Assembly (NCBI GenBank): GCA_002835675.1
Contig: PIZR01000003.1
Span: 372,001 to 436,000, forward strand
Origin: Bacillus sp. BA3
GTDB taxonomy: Bacteria; Bacillota; Bacilli; Bacillales; DSM-1321
Direction: 5' to 3'
Length of the DNA stretch: 64,000 nt
The notes under the pieces were generated by a model. That model was not told the DNA's origin. It did not search any database and saw only the letters and a program-made list of their open reading frames with translations. A program made the position numbers and the translations under genes. Positions 32,272 through 43,969 of the stretch are shown one piece after another. Every line of letters begins with the position of its first letter. Position 1 is the first letter of the stretch.

Positions 32272-32727
32272 TTATTTCTTTAATTTTACATCTATATTAT
32301 ATTGAGGCACAGCCCTGTTTATAATGCCTTGTATTCGCTGCATTTCCTTATGTCTCTCTTTTTCCGTCTTGATTTTGCCTTTATCATGGACCGTAACATG
32401 TATGGTATTTCCATTAAACCAAACGGAGCCCGCCTCATAATTGGTTTCCGATTCAATGGCCCCGCGGATATCATCAATTTGCTGCCCCATGGATGGTGAA
32501 TTATTGGATGTATGATGCGGTGTATTGAGGATTTGATCTGATGGCCGTTCCGCTTCATTGTCCCAATCATTATTGGATACACGTTTTAAACCATTGCCAA
32601 CAAAATCCTTGCCATCCCGGGATTGATCCCCATATTCCGAATCATTATTTATCGCATTGTCATTTTGACCGCATGCCGTTAGTGCAGCAAGTAAAAAGGC
32701 TGTCATGATAAGCAGTTTTGATTTCAT
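32272..32727 (-). CDS. Small Asn/Asp-rich lipoprotein of unknown function
   Basis: A 151-residue protein starting MKSKLLIMTAFLLAALTACG: a lipoprotein signal peptide with lipobox LTAC, so the mature protein is lipid-anchored on the outer face of the membrane. A hydrophilic Asn/Asp/Ser linker follows, then a small C-terminal domain (about residues 85-151, with SVWFNGNTIHVTVHDKGKIK). The layout recalls YhcN/YlaJ spore lipoproteins, but I cannot confirm that family. ATG 32727 has GGAGGG seven bases upstream. Located between tdk and prfA. Confidence 0.7.
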   Translation of the reverse strand: MKSKLLIMTAFLLAALTACGQNDNAINNDSEYGDQSRDGKDFVGNGLKRVSNNDWDNEAERPSDQILNTPHHTSNNSPSMGQQIDDIRGAIESETNYEAGSVWFNGNTIHVTVHDKGKIKTEKERHKEMQRIQGIINRAVPQYNIDVKLKK

Positions 32728-32890
32728 ATTTTTTCCCTCCATTTTGACTGGTTAAGAAGAACATTTCCTCGTTAGCCTACCCAAAATGGGGCAATATTTA
32801 TCTTTTATTTCGCTTCCATGTATTGGTCATACCACCTGAATAACTCCAGCAGTTTTTCCACCCTTATTATAATTCCCAACCATTTCTTCA

Positions 32891-32928
32891 TAAAAAAAGC
32901 ACCCTACGACCACATTGGATCATAGGGC
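32891..32928 (-). terminator. Terminator of tdk
   Basis: CCCTACGA / TCATAGGG stem with one mismatch, extended by G/C pairs, followed on the minus strand by seven T; ten bases past the tdk stop. Confidence 0.8.
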
Positions 32929-32936
32929 ACCATCAT

Positions 32937-33542
32937 TCAAATACGTTCTTTAATCCCAACAGGCTGCTTACCCGGAACTTCGTGATGATGGCGGCAGCGG
33001 GGCTCGTATGATTCCGATGCACCCACAAGGATGATCGGCTCATCATAGGAGGCCGGCTCCCCATCTATCAAGCGCTGTGTCCTGCTTGCAGGTGATCCGC
33101 ACACTTCACACACAGCCTGCAGCTTAGTCACCGATTCTGCCAGCGATAATAGAACAGGCATAGGACCGAATGGTTCACCTCGGAAATCTTGATCGAGTCC
33201 AGCCATAATCACTCGATAACCGCTGTCCGCAAGATGCTGGGCAACCCCGATAATTTCATGATCAAAAAATTGCACTTCATCTATTGCAATGATATCCAGG
33301 GGCTTGTCCAAATACTTAAAAATATCCGTTGAATGGGCAATCGGTTTTGCCATCACAGAAGAGCCATTGTGTGATACGACAGCCTCTTCCGCATAGCGAT
33401 TATCAATAGCTGGTTTAAATACAGCTATTTGCTCTTTAGCAAATTGAGCACGGCTGACTCGTTTAATCAATTCCTCGGATTTACCCGAAAACATGCTTCC
33501 GCAAATAAGCTCGATCCAGCCTGTTTGTTTCATTACATACAT
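32937..33542 (-). CDS. tdk: Thymidine kinase
   Basis: A 201-residue type II thymidine kinase. P-loop [13 protein letters not shown] near residue 15, DEVQFFD catalytic segment, and zinc cysteines in [13 protein letters not shown] and the later CRHHH. It starts [15 protein letters not shown], matching MYIMKQ of B. subtilis. It phosphorylates deoxythymidine in pyrimidine salvage. Confidence 0.95.
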   Translation of the reverse strand: MYVMKQTGWIELICGSMFSGKSEELIKRVSRAQFAKEQIAVFKPAIDNRYAEEAVVSHNGSSVMAKPIAHSTDIFKYLDKPLDIIAIDEVQFFDHEIIGVAQHLADSGYRVIMAGLDQDFRGEPFGPMPVLLSLAESVTKLQAVCEVCGSPASRTQRLIDGEPASYDEPIILVGASESYEPRCRHHHEVPGKQPVGIKERI

Positions 33543-33633
33543 GGAAACAGCTACTCCCTTCCACCTGTCGATCCCTTGGCCATAATTGAAGTCGACCCGG
33601 CTTTATATAAATTCTTACTTGTTTATGGAAAAG

Positions 33634-33668
33634 AAAAAACAGGCAAGAAAAATACTTGCCTGTTTTTT
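33634..33668. terminator. Terminator of rpmE
   Basis: Perfect ACAGGCAAG / CTTGCCTGT stem with a seven-base loop and A/T flanks on both sides, 12 bases after the rpmE stop; works for either strand by structure. Confidence 0.93.
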
Positions 33669-33680
33669 AAAAAGTCCGGC

Positions 33681-33881
33681 TTATTTAATACCGTATTTTT
33701 TGTTGAAACGATCAACACGTCCGCCAGCTTCAGCGAATTTTTGACGACCAGTGTAGAATGGATGGCATTCTGAACAAGTCTCAACTTTGATCTCTTCTTT
33801 AACTGAACCAGTTTCAAAAGTGTTTCCGCAAGAGCAAATTACTTTTGAAAGCTTATAATTTGGATGAATTCCAGTTTTCAT
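33681..33881 (-). CDS. rpmE: 50S ribosomal protein L31, zinc-binding form
   Basis: A 66-residue ribosomal protein, [20 protein letters not shown]. Cysteines in ICSCGN and [12 protein letters not shown] mark the zinc-containing (C+) version. ATG 33881 has AAGGAG nine bases upstream; the longer open frame to 33983 is not real. Confidence 0.96.
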   Translation of the reverse strand: MKTGIHPNYKLSKVICSCGNTFETGSVKEEIKVETCSECHPFYTGRQKFAEAGGRVDRFNKKYGIK

Positions 33882-33936
33882 TCTTTTCAGCTCCTTATGC
33901 CCTGAATCATTCGAAACAGAGTTATATACTTCAAGT

Positions 33937-33955
33937 TGAGGGAAAAACACCCTCA
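33937..33955 (-). promoter_or_regulatory. Hairpin in the rpmE leader
   Basis: TGAGGG / CCCTCA stem with a seven-base loop, about 60 bases before the rpmE start and inside its likely 5' leader. No T run follows, so it is not an obvious terminator. Confidence 0.4.
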
Positions 33956-33981
33956 CATTTATTGTAAAAACACATGAACTC

Positions 33982-34010
33982 ATTATAACAACTTAAGACT
34001 AGTTGTGCAA
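33982..34010 (-). promoter_or_regulatory. Probable promoter of rpmE
   Basis: Extended -10 TGTTATAAT (TATAAT at 33987-33982) with a weak -35 TTGCAC 17 bases upstream, just after the rho stop. rho itself has no visible terminator, so rpmE may also be read from rho. Confidence 0.55.
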
Positions 34011-34030
34011 CTGTTTGTTTCTTACAGGGT

Positions 34031-35320
34031 TTAAGAACGTTTTACGCTCGCCGGCCCCTTTTTCATTTCTGACATCTCTTCATCCAGCTTACTGAAAAAT
34101 TCTTCATTACCCTTTGTCTGTTTTAGACGGCGAAGGAATTTCTCCGAGAAATCAGGCGAATCCGACATTGTTTTCCTGATGGCCCATAGTTTATCCAGGC
34201 GATCTTTCGGAATTAACAATTCTTCTTTACGAGTGCCTGAGCGGCGAATATCGATTGCCGGGAAGATGCGTCTTTCGGCAAGGGCACGATCTAAATGCAG
34301 CTCCATATTACCCGTACCTTTAAATTCTTCATAAATGACATCGTCCATTCTTGAACCCGTATCTACCAATGCTGTAGCAAGGATCGTCAGGCTGCCGCCT
34401 TCCTCAATATTCCTCGCCGCACCGAAAAAGCGTTTTGGACGGTGGAATGCAGCCGGGTCAATACCCCCTGATAGTGTACGTCCGCTCGGCGGAATGACAA
34501 GGTTGTAAGCTCGGGCAAGTCGAGTGATGCTGTCCATTAAAATGATGACATCACGTTTATGCTCCACAAGGCGCATGGCTCGTTCTAACACTAGCTCAGC
34601 CACCTTGATATGGTTTTCCGGCACTTCATCAAACGTTGAACTTACCACGTCCCCAGCAACGGACCGTTCAATGTCAGTCACTTCTTCCGGGCGTTCATCA
34701 ATCAACAGCACGATCAATTCCGATTCGGGATGGTTTGTGGTTATTGCATTGGCAATTTCCTTGATGAGCATCGTTTTACCGGCTTTTGGCGGTGCGACGA
34801 TTAGCCCACGCTGTCCAAAACCTACCGGTGCCAGGACATCCATAATCCTGGTTGATAAGTTCTTCGGTGTCGTTTCCAGTTTAATTTGCCTATTTGGATA
34901 CAGCGGTGTTAGACCTGGAAAGTGGACACGCTCTTTTGCTGATTCCGGATTATCGCCATTGACTGCTTCAACATGCAGTAATCCATAATAGCGCTCGTTT
35001 TCTTTTGGCGGCCTTACCTTACCGGACACTTTATCTCCATTCCGCAAATCGAATCTGCGGATCTGTGAAGCAGAAATATAAATATCCTCCGAGCTTGGAG
35101 AATAATTAATTGGACGCAGGAAACCGAAGCCCTCTGAAGGGATGATTTCTAAAACGCCCTCCATGAATAGGAGACCATCCTGCTCAGCTTGTGCTTTCAG
35201 GATAGCGAAAATAAGTTCCTTTTTTGAAAGTTTGCTGTAATAGGAAACTTTATATTCACGCGCGTGCTCATAGAGATCCTTTAGTTTCATGTTTTCTAAA
35301 TTAGAAATAGTTAAATTCAT
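34031..35320 (-). CDS. rho: Transcription termination factor Rho
   Basis: A 429-residue hexameric RNA helicase. N-terminal helix bundle, cold-shock-like RNA-binding domain ([20 protein letters not shown]), then ATPase with Walker [16 protein letters not shown], Walker [17 protein letters not shown] and the R-loop [20 protein letters not shown]. Full length for Bacillus. Confidence 0.97.
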   Translation of the reverse strand: MNLTISNLENMKLKDLYEHAREYKVSYYSKLSKKELIFAILKAQAEQDGLLFMEGVLEIIPSEGFGFLRPINYSPSSEDIYISASQIRRFDLRNGDKVSGKVRPPKENERYYGLLHVEAVNGDNPESAKERVHFPGLTPLYPNRQIKLETTPKNLSTRIMDVLAPVGFGQRGLIVAPPKAGKTMLIKEIANAITTNHPESELIVLLIDERPEEVTDIERSVAGDVVSSTFDEVPENHIKVAELVLERAMRLVEHKRDVIILMDSITRLARAYNLVIPPSGRTLSGGIDPAAFHRPKRFFGAARNIEEGGSLTILATALVDTGSRMDDVIYEEFKGTGNMELHLDRALAERRIFPAIDIRRSGTRKEELLIPKDRLDKLWAIRKTMSDSPDFSEKFLRRLKQTKGNEEFFSKLDEEMSEMKKGPASVKRS

Positions 35321-35638
35321 TATGACACCACACTTTTATTAATTAAACGTTTTCACCCATACTGAAAAAGAAATGGTTTGTTAGATGGAAGAAAAACCGC
35401 AATCCATGTACCCGACCAGAGTTTTCTTAGAAAGGATGATACATTTTTACATGTAAAGAAGAAAATTAATTGAAGGCTTCTTGAAGTTTGGAGTGAAAGG
35501 GCAGATTCTAAATTATTAATAGTAGACCAAGCTTTATTTTACTTTTTTTATTTTAATTATTCAACTTAAATTTTTTAAAAGAGAAAGCGAGCGATGAAAC
35601 CGCTCGCTTTTTAAAAGTGATTTTTCTGAAAAACGCTA
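35321..35638 (-). other. rho upstream region
   Basis: A 318-base A/T-rich gap between glpX and rho. It holds the glpX terminator at its far end and presumably the rho promoter and leader; I could not pick out a convincing promoter or a gene. Confidence 0.5.
35584..35610 (-). terminator. Terminator of glpX
   Basis: Perfect AAAGCGAGCG / CGCTCGCTTT stem with a seven-base loop, followed by a T-rich tract on the minus strand. Confidence 0.9.
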
Positions 35639-36601
35639 TCAGTCAATCAAACCATTCGGTTTAATCTTAAGACTGTGACGACCATCAATGAAACGAACTG
35701 TACCGGATTTAGCACGCATTACTACGGATTGTGTTTCGCCGTAATGCCCTTTGAATTGTACGCCGCGTAAAAGTTCTCCATCTGTCACACCTGTTGCTGC
35801 AAAAATTGCATCATCTCCGCGAACAAGGTCTTCCATTCTGAGGACTCTTCCTAATTCAAGGCCCATTTTTCCACAGCGCTCCACTTCTTCATCACTTTGA
35901 GGAATGAGCTTGCCTTGAATTTCCCCTCCAAGGCATTTCAGGGCAACGGCTGCAATAACTCCTTCTGGAGCTCCGCCAGATCCGAATAAGATGTCAACAC
36001 CGGTAAGATCGAAGGCCGTATTTATGGCTCCCGCTACATCTCCATCGTTGATCAACTTGATACGTGCCCCTGCCTCACGAAGTTCATGAATGATCTTCGA
36101 ATGACGATCGCGGTTCAATACTGTTGCAACCACGTCTTGGATATCTTTATTTTTTGCCTTGGCTACCGCTTTCAGGTTGTCCAACACAGAGGCATTGATA
36201 TCAATCTGACCGACAGCCTCTGGTCCGACAGCTATTTTATCCATATACATATCCGGGGCATGAAGCAAGTTCCCCTTATCGGCTATTGCCAATACAGCCA
36301 ATGCATTCCAGCCGCCGGATGCAACGATGTTCGTTCCTTCTAATGGATCAACCGCAACATCCACCATTGGCCCAAGACCGGTACCAAGTTTTTCGCCAAT
36401 ATAAAGCATTGGCGCTTCATCCATTTCCCCTTCACCGATTACAACCGTTCCTTGCATGGGAATAGTATTGAAAACATCCCGCATTGCAGTTGTTGCTGCA
36501 TCATCTGCTTCGTCTTTCTTTCCTCTTCCCATCCAACGAGCTGAATTCAGTGCCGCCGCTTCTGTTACGCGGACAAGCTCCATCGATAAACTTCTTTCCA
36601 T
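35639..36601 (-). CDS. glpX: Fructose-1,6-bisphosphatase, class II
   Basis: A 320-residue gluconeogenic enzyme. It begins [20 protein letters not shown] and carries the metal-binding segments [15 protein letters not shown] and [16 protein letters not shown]. Ribosome site GAGGGGG is eight bases upstream. It follows murA by about 100 bases without a terminator, so the two may share a transcript. Confidence 0.96.
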   Translation of the reverse strand: MERSLSMELVRVTEAAALNSARWMGRGKKDEADDAATTAMRDVFNTIPMQGTVVIGEGEMDEAPMLYIGEKLGTGLGPMVDVAVDPLEGTNIVASGGWNALAVLAIADKGNLLHAPDMYMDKIAVGPEAVGQIDINASVLDNLKAVAKAKNKDIQDVVATVLNRDRHSKIIHELREAGARIKLINDGDVAGAINTAFDLTGVDILFGSGGAPEGVIAAVALKCLGGEIQGKLIPQSDEEVERCGKMGLELGRVLRMEDLVRGDDAIFAATGVTDGELLRGVQFKGHYGETQSVVMRAKSGTVRFIDGRHSLKIKPNGLID

Positions 36602-36700
36602 TTCCGGTTCCCCCTCATGTACACTAGCATGATTTATTTATATATTAGTATAACACATTATATCATATATAGTAACACAATGAGGTAACAAGAAAAGGGA

Positions 36701-37984
36701 TCAGCTTTTAAGCTGCTCCACTTCTTCTTGCGTCATTTCTTCACGCCAAATCGTTGCTCCCAAACCTGAAAGCTTTTCAACAAGATGGCTATATCCACGA
36801 TCTATATGTTCAAGCCCGGTCACTTCTGTAATCCCTTCAGCCATTAAACCGGCTATTACAAGAGCCGCTCCGGCACGTAAATCGCTTGCCTTCACTTTTG
36901 CCCCATGAAGTTGGACAGGACCATCGACGATGCCCGCTCTGCCCTCGACCTTTATCTTCGCATTCATGCGTCGCAGTTCATCAATATGCTTAAAGCGGGC
37001 CCCGTATATCGTATCGGTGACCATGCTAGAACCGGTTGCTTTTGTTAAGAGGGAAGTGAAAGGTTGCTGAAGATCCGTTGGGAATCCAGGGTAAACCAAT
37101 GTCTTGATATCGACGGATTTATATTGTTCTCCCGGTGAGACAAATATCTGGTCATCACCCGCTTCAATATTAATCCCCATTTCCCTCAACTTGGAAGTCA
37201 ATGACTCCAAATGCTGGGGAATGACATTATCAATCAGAATTCCTTCTCCGACAGCAGCCGCTAGAATCATGAAAGTGCCGGCTTCAATCCGATCCGGTAT
37301 GATCGTATGCTTGCACCCGTGCAAACTTTCCACACCATCAATACGAATGATATCCGTCCCTGCACCCTTTATTTTCGCTCCCATATTGGTCAACAATGTG
37401 GCAACATCGATGATTTCAGGTTCTTTCGCAGCATTTTCTATCACAGTGCGGCCTTTGGCCAAAACGGCGGCAAGCATGATATTGATCGTTGCCCCTACAC
37501 TAACGACATCCAAATATATGCGTGCTCCCCTTAGCTCGTCCGCCCTAAGGTAAATGGCTCCTTGTTCATTCGTCACCTGTGCGCCCAGTGCTTCAAACCC
37601 CTTAATATGCTGATCTATCGGGCGAGGTCCTAAATGGCAGCCACCAGGCAAGCCGATCACTGCCTTTTTGAATTTACCAAGCATTGCCCCCATTAAATAA
37701 TAAGAGGCACGTAACTTCTTGACCCTTCCATTGGGAAGAGGCATTGAAATCATCCTGCTGGGGTTGACTGTCATTTCTCCTTCATCAAAGGATACCTCGC
37801 CGCCAATCTCCTCCATTAACGCTTTCAGCATCTGTACATCCGAGATATCAGGCAGGCCTTCAATCGTTACGGGAGAGTCCGCTAAAATTGTTGCAGGAAT
37901 AAGGGCGACCGCACTATTTTTTGCTCCACTGACACGAATGCTTCCCTTTAGAGGATAGCCACCGGCAATTTTAAGTTTTTCCAT
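36701..37984 (-). CDS. murAB: UDP-N-acetylglucosamine 1-carboxyvinyltransferase
   Basis: A 427-residue enzyme for the first committed step of peptidoglycan synthesis. The active Cys116 is in [15 protein letters not shown], the residue attacked by fosfomycin. The location next to glpX and tal points to the second Bacillus paralogue (MurAB/MurZ) rather than MurAA, which normally lies after ywmB. Confidence 0.95.
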   Translation of the reverse strand: MEKLKIAGGYPLKGSIRVSGAKNSAVALIPATILADSPVTIEGLPDISDVQMLKALMEEIGGEVSFDEGEMTVNPSRMISMPLPNGRVKKLRASYYLMGAMLGKFKKAVIGLPGGCHLGPRPIDQHIKGFEALGAQVTNEQGAIYLRADELRGARIYLDVVSVGATINIMLAAVLAKGRTVIENAAKEPEIIDVATLLTNMGAKIKGAGTDIIRIDGVESLHGCKHTIIPDRIEAGTFMILAAAVGEGILIDNVIPQHLESLTSKLREMGINIEAGDDQIFVSPGEQYKSVDIKTLVYPGFPTDLQQPFTSLLTKATGSSMVTDTIYGARFKHIDELRRMNAKIKVEGRAGIVDGPVQLHGAKVKASDLRAGAALVIAGLMAEGITEVTGLEHIDRGYSHLVEKLSGLGATIWREEMTQEEVEQLKS

Positions 37985-38193
37985 AATAAACTCCCTTCCA
38001 CGCTAAGCACTTAGAAGCTACTTCCAAAAAGTAATATTTTACCACAAGAAAATTGCATAATCCGACAACATTTACTATCTAGTTCTTTAGTTTACACAAA
38101 AGTAAAAAATTCATGTAAAAAAAAGAGAAAAATTTCTAATTTATGTTAATTTTATTTAAACGGTGCAATCTATAGCGACTTAGCGGCAAGGCA

Positions 38194-38844
38194 TTATGCT
38201 TCAGTACGTGAATTCCAATCGTTCAAAAAAGCTTCAATTCCTTTATCCGTTAATGGGTGGTGGAATAATTGTATTAAAACTTTATAAGGGATCGTTGCAA
38301 TATGCGCCCCTTTAAGAGCCGCTTCAGTAATATGCATCGGATGGCGGATGGAAGCTGCGATGATTTCGGCATTGATATCATGGATCGCAAAAATGTCAGC
38401 AATATCCGAAATTAGATCCAAACCATTTTGGCCGATGTCATCCAAGCGACCTAAAAATGGCGATACATAAGTTGCTCCTGCCCTAGCTGCCAATAATGCT
38501 TGGTTTGCACTGAAAATAAGGGTGACGTTTGTTTTGACACCTTGTTTTGTAAGTGCTGAAACAGCCTTCAGGCCGTCCGGAGTCATTGGCACTTTAATCG
38601 TGATATTCGGTGCAATCGCAACTAGTTCCTTGGCTTCAGCCATCATTCCTTCAAAATCAAGCGCAATGACTTCAGCAGAAACGGATTCCTTAACAAGGCT
38701 TGTGATTTCTTTTAGCCGATCATGGAAAGAAACTCCCTTTTCCCTAGCAACAAGGGATGGGTTAGTCGTAACACCTGCTAAAACGCCAAGTTCATGCGCT
38801 TGTTTGATTTCTTCCATGTTTGCTGTATCTATAAAGAATTTCAT
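38194..38844 (-). CDS. tal: Transaldolase (small, FSA/TalC type)
   Basis: A 216-residue TIM-barrel aldolase starting [20 protein letters not shown]. The Schiff-base Lys is in [15 protein letters not shown] near residue 85. It transfers dihydroxyacetone units in the non-oxidative pentose phosphate pathway. GGAGG is well placed before the ATG. Confidence 0.94.
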   Translation of the reverse strand: MKFFIDTANMEEIKQAHELGVLAGVTTNPSLVAREKGVSFHDRLKEITSLVKESVSAEVIALDFEGMMAEAKELVAIAPNITIKVPMTPDGLKAVSALTKQGVKTNVTLIFSANQALLAARAGATYVSPFLGRLDDIGQNGLDLISDIADIFAIHDINAEIIAASIRHPMHITEAALKGAHIATIPYKVLIQLFHHPLTDKGIEAFLNDWNSRTEA

Positions 38845-38946
38845 AAAATAGCCTCCGTATGTAATCGATTTTTATTTTCCTATATGCATCTGAATTCTAA
38901 TTGTTCTAAAAATAGAGCCCGGATTCAGCCCTGCATCTAAAAGAAA

Positions 38947-38970
38947 CCATTAGGGGGGAGCCCCCCAATG
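38947..38970 (-). terminator. Terminator of fbaA
   Basis: CCATTAGGGGGG pairs with CCCCCCAATGG around a two-base loop, followed by TTTCTTTT on the minus strand; about 45 bases past the fbaA stop. Confidence 0.85.
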
Positions 38971-39017
38971 GGAAATATCGCCTTTATCATCTTACATTTA
39001 AAGGGATGGAACCCTTA

Positions 39018-39875
39018 TTATGCTTTGCCGTTTGAACCGAATTCACGTATTTTGCCGATGACAGTTTCTTTAATCGCTTCACGGCCAGGAACGATGTATT
39101 TACGAGGATCGTACACTTCAGTATCGTTATTCAGAATTTCACGAACCGCTTTTGTGAATACAATTTGATTTTCCGTATTCACATTGATTTTTGATGTTCC
39201 AAGCGAAATCGCTTTTTGGATATCTTTCGTAGGGATGCCTGTACCACCATGAAGAACAAGAGGTTTTTTCGTTAAATCACGCACTTCTTCCATTTCTTTA
39301 TACCCAAGGTTAGGTTCACCTTTGTATGGTCCGTGAACGGATCCCAAAGCTGGAGCAAAGCAGTCAACATTTGTTTCTTTAACCAACTGTTCACATTCTT
39401 GAGGGTCTGCATATACGACTCCATCAGCAATTACATCATCTTCTTGTCCGCCAACCGTGCCCACTTCCGCTTCAACAGAAACATTCCGTGCGTGAGCGAA
39501 TTCGACAACCTTCTTGGTTGTTTCGATATTTTCTTCGATCGGATGATGTGAAGCATCGATCATTACTGAAGTGAATCCGGCTTCGATAGCTTCCTTACAT
39601 TTATCATAACTTGAACCATGGTCAAGGTGAATGGCCACAGGAACAGTGATTTTCATGTCTTCCAACAATCCTTGAACCATCATCACAGTCGTTTTAAAAC
39701 CACCCATATGGCGGGCAGCACCTTCGGAAACACCAAGGATGACTGGAGATTTTTCTTGTTCTGCAGCAGCTAGAATAGCTTGAGTCCATTCAAGGTTGTT
39801 GATATTGAATTGACCTACTGCATATTTTTCATCAAGGGCTTTATTCAGCATATCTTTCATAGAAACTAAAGGCAT
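39018..39875 (-). CDS. fbaA: Fructose-bisphosphate aldolase, class II
   Basis: A 285-residue zinc aldolase of glycolysis. Zinc and substrate residues lie in [31 protein letters not shown], and [19 protein letters not shown] strong AGGAGG precedes the ATG. Its promoter is probably in the A/T-rich 39876-40046 region, but no box pair stands out. Confidence 0.96.
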   Translation of the reverse strand: MPLVSMKDMLNKALDEKYAVGQFNINNLEWTQAILAAAEQEKSPVILGVSEGAARHMGGFKTTVMMVQGLLEDMKITVPVAIHLDHGSSYDKCKEAIEAGFTSVMIDASHHPIEENIETTKKVVEFAHARNVSVEAEVGTVGGQEDDVIADGVVYADPQECEQLVKETNVDCFAPALGSVHGPYKGEPNLGYKEMEEVRDLTKKPLVLHGGTGIPTKDIQKAISLGTSKINVNTENQIVFTKAVREILNNDTEVYDPRKYIVPGREAIKETVIGKIREFGSNGKA

Positions 39876-40046
39876 TTGATTTCCTCCTACTAGTGGATGT
39901 TATTATTTTAAAGTTAATTCTTTCTAGATATTCCCTAAAACGAAAGTAGCATACGCTTATAAATCAGAATATCTCTCCTCTTTTAGCATATCAATACATC
40001 AAAAAAACAGCAACAAATACACTATACCGAGCCTCAAATTTTATTC

Positions 40047-40084
40047 CAAAAAAACACGGCCCATCTAAAAAAAGATAGCCGCAG
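40047..40084 (-). terminator. Terminator of spo0F
   Basis: CGGCTATCT / AGATGGGCCG stem (minus strand, one bulge) with a T-rich loop, followed by TGTTTTTTT; about 38 bases past the spo0F stop. Confidence 0.8.
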
Positions 40085-40121
40085 CAATTACTCCATCAGT
40101 AATATTAAATTTTCAAGACAT

Positions 40122-40493
40122 TTAACTTGATTGAATCGGTAAGTATTCACGAACCGCTTTTCTAATATCATCAATATCAAACGGCTTTGCAAAGTGTGTC
40201 ATAGCACCTAAATCCTTTGCTTCTTGAATCATATCAAGTTCACCATATGCCGTCATGATTATTACCCGGATGTCCGGATCGACGACTTTCATTCTTTTCA
40301 AGATCTCAATGCCATCCATTCCCGGAATCTTCATATCCAGCAATACAAGATCAGGTGAATGATTATTTAGCACATCCAAGGCTTGAATTCCATTAGCGGC
40401 TTGAAATGTTTCATACCCTTCTTTATGTAAAACCTCGTTCAATAAAATACGAATCCCGAACTGATCATCAACAATCAATATTTTCCCTGGCAT
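40122..40493 (-). CDS. spo0F: Sporulation phosphorelay response regulator Spo0F
   Basis: A 123-residue single receiver domain without an output domain. The phosphorylated Asp53 is in [13 protein letters not shown], the acidic pair is VDDQFG, and the Lys is in THFAKPFD. It takes phosphate from sporulation kinases and passes it to Spo0B and then Spo0A. Expression appears to be driven by the sigma-H promoter at 40619-40647. Confidence 0.97.
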   Translation of the reverse strand: MPGKILIVDDQFGIRILLNEVLHKEGYETFQAANGIQALDVLNNHSPDLVLLDMKIPGMDGIEILKRMKVVDPDIRVIIMTAYGELDMIQEAKDLGAMTHFAKPFDIDDIRKAVREYLPIQSS

Positions 40494-40618
40494 TTTATCA
40501 CCTCTCCCCTTCCCGATTCATCCATTAAATATACTGGCCTATACGGCCATATTACCCGAAAAAGGGTAGTTACATAGATTGCGTCATATGACTTTTAGGT
40601 CCAACGCATTTATTGTTC

Positions 40619-40647
40619 ATATTCGATAATTGTAACAAAATTCCTGC
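40619..40647 (-). promoter_or_regulatory. Sigma-H promoter of spo0F with 0A-box-like sites
   Basis: Minus strand -35 GCAGGAATT (40647-40639), 11-base spacer, -10 ATCGAATAT (40627-40619): exact matches to RNAGGAWWW and RNNGAATWW. A TATCGAA (40628-40622) overlaps the -10 and GGTCGAA (40689-40683) lies upstream; each differs by one base from the Spo0A box TGTCGAA. Confidence 0.75.
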
Positions 40648-40731
40648 TGTATGGCTAAGAGGAATTTTAATTTTTTTGTTTTTTCGACCGATTTAGTAAA
40701 TTCGGACCTTCCGGATCAAAATCCCAGAAAC

Positions 40732-40761
40732 CTGTCATTGCAAAGGAAAGTCCTTTATAAT
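40732..40761 (+). promoter_or_regulatory. Sigma-A promoter of ywjG
   Basis: -35 CTGTCA, 18-base spacer, -10 TATAAT (40756-40761), 32 bases before the ywjG start. Confidence 0.6.
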
Positions 40762-40793
40762 GGGTATATTATTTTTTAAAGGAGTCCCTGACC

Positions 40794-41321
40794 ATGTTAA
40801 AAATTTTTTCGACACAGATAAGCGGTTTATTTAAGAAAATGATTGAAAATGAAGCCTTTGAAATGGAGGATGCCGGACGCTTGCTGGCTCAGGCTGCGGT
40901 TGGGGACGGTGCGGTGTACATTCACGGTTTTGGTGAAATGCAGGGTGTCACTGCCGAGGCTTTGGATGGGGCAGAACCCTTTCCGAAGGTAAAAAGATAT
41001 GAATCAGGAGAAACTATTTCCAGGGAAGATCGGTTTCTCATATTCAGCCGCCATTCGGATGATGCAGAAGCATTGTTGCTGGCAAAACAACTCAAGGAAA
41101 AGGATATCCCATTTGTTGCGGTTTCTACATCCGTCCCTTCTGAAGGAGATTCTCTTTTGGAGTTGGCAGACGTTCATATTGATTTACGTATCCAACGGGG
41201 CTTGATTCCTGATGAAACCGGAAATCGATATGGGTATCCTACCCTCATTGCCGCTCTTTTCGCTTATTATGGGATTAAATTCACTCTTGAAGAAATCATA
41301 AAAGAGTATGAAGAAGAATGA
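40794..41321 (+). CDS. ywjG: DUF2529 family protein YwjG
   Basis: A 175-residue protein of unknown function that I recognise as the YwjG family from its sequence (MLKIFSTQISGLFKKMIENE; GAVYIHGFGEMQGV) and its place between spo0F and pyrG. The fold looks SIS-like (sugar isomerase), from alternating hydrophobic strands and Gly-rich turns, but this is an inference. It is the only plus-strand gene in the 1-55 kb part of the window. AAAGGAG precedes the ATG. Confidence 0.85.
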   Translation: MLKIFSTQISGLFKKMIENEAFEMEDAGRLLAQAAVGDGAVYIHGFGEMQGVTAEALDGAEPFPKVKRYESGETISREDRFLIFSRHSDDAEALLLAKQLKEKDIPFVAVSTSVPSEGDSLLELADVHIDLRIQRGLIPDETGNRYGYPTLIAALFAYYGIKFTLEEIIKEYEEE

Positions 41322-41332
41322 TTATTCATCTA

Positions 41333-41363
41333 AAAAAAAACAGCCACATTGGGCTGTTTTTTT
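41333..41363. terminator. Bidirectional terminator between ywjG and pyrG
   Basis: CAGCC / GGCTG core extended by seven or more A-T pairs, T runs on both strands; about ten bases from each gene end. Confidence 0.92.
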
Positions 41364-41368
41364 GTTTA

Positions 41369-43090
<1,722 letters not shown>

Positions 43091-43265
43091 TTAATCACTT
43101 AAAGGTCTTTAGTGAGAGTCATGCAGGATACATGAACAAGAATAAATTTCCTTAAATGACAGTAAACAAAAATATGTTCTCTATAGTTTTTACAATTCTA
43201 CGAGAAATCATTTTTAAAAATAAAAAAATGATGTCATTTATTCATTCCATCATTAAAAACAAAAA

Positions 43266-43332
43266 CGCTCCGCTTACAATAAAAGTAAGGGAGCGATATA
43301 ATTTAATCATTGTGTCCTTTTTTAAGGAGCCC
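43266..43332 (-). promoter_or_regulatory. pyrG leader attenuator
   Basis: The predicted transcript begins GGGCTCC at 43332, which allows slippage to add extra G residues. A terminator hairpin follows: CGCTCC plus CTTAC pairing with GTAAG plus GGAGCG (43266-43295, one bulged base), then TTTTTGTTTTT on the minus strand. The promoter-proximal arm reads GCTCCCTTAC, a pyrimidine run that a poly(G) tail could pair with to prevent termination. This matches the known pyrG mechanism of B. subtilis. The rest of the leader to 42977 holds no gene. Confidence 0.82.
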
Positions 43333-43339
43333 AAAAATG

Positions 43340-43368
43340 ATTCTACAAATTTCGCCTCAAAAAGTCAA
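43340..43368 (-). promoter_or_regulatory. Sigma-A promoter of pyrG
   Basis: Minus strand -35 TTGACT (43368-43363), 17-base spacer, -10 TAGAAT (43345-43340), then seven bases to the GGGC start at 43332. It sits 11 bases past the rpoE stop. Confidence 0.82.
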
Positions 43369-43378
43369 GGGCGATTAT

Positions 43379-43969
43379 TTATTTCTCAGCCTCTTCATCC
43401 AAGTCATCCAAGTCATCTTCATCTTCGTCTTCGTCCTCATCATCTTCCAGGACAAATGCATCATCTTCGATTATTTCTTCTTCCAGATCATCGTCATCAT
43501 CCACGTCATCATCCAAAAGCACTTCGTCGATGACTGGAGAACCTAGAATATCATCATCGTCATCATCGTCATCCTCGTCCAGATCATCGATATCTTCTTC
43601 AAAGTCAAGATCTTCGTCTTCAAGTTCATCGAAATCGTCGATAACTGCAGCAGCCTTTTTGGCTTTCTTTTTCTTTTTAGGTTTTACAACATGTACGACT
43701 TCTTCCTCGATTTGGTCAACCGGGTACCATGTTTTCAATCCCCAGCGGTTGTCCCCAAGTGAAGTGAAGCGGCCATCCACATTTAAATCCGTATAGAATT
43801 GTGCAATTTTCTTTTCCACTTCCGCTTTAGATAAATGGTGCAGCGAAGCTAATTCACTTATTAAGTCTTTAAATGGAATCGGTTCATTTCTTTCCACTAA
43901 CAAATCATATGCCATCTCTATTAAGGACATTTCCAATAACTGCTCTTTTGAGTATTGTTTTAAACTCAA
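43379..43969 (-). CDS. rpoE: RNA polymerase delta subunit
   Basis: About 196 residues: an N-terminal HARE-HTH globular domain (residues about 1-90, with IAQFYTDLNVDGRFTSLGDN), a Lys-rich bridge KPKKKKKAKKAAA, and a very acidic Asp/Glu tail to the end. It displaces RNA and speeds RNA polymerase recycling in Firmicutes. I chose TTG 43969 (start of SLKQYSKEQL), ten bases after AAGGGA and matching homologues; GTG 43978 is too near the ribosome site. Confidence 0.93.
   Translation of the reverse strand: MSLKQYSKEQLLEMSLIEMAYDLLVERNEPIPFKDLISELASLHHLSKAEVEKKIAQFYTDLNVDGRFTSLGDNRWGLKTWYPVDQIEEEVVHVVKPKKKKKAKKAAAVIDDFDELEDEDLDFEEDIDDLDEDDDDDDDDILGSPVIDEVLLDDDVDDDDDLEEEIIEDDAFVLEDDEDEDEDEDDLDDLDEEAEK

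Noticed and set aside
43310..43796. Plus-strand frames rich in Ser or His opposite rpoE
   Set aside because: Antisense of the Asp/Glu-rich RpoE tail; no start signal, and the minus frame is a known protein.
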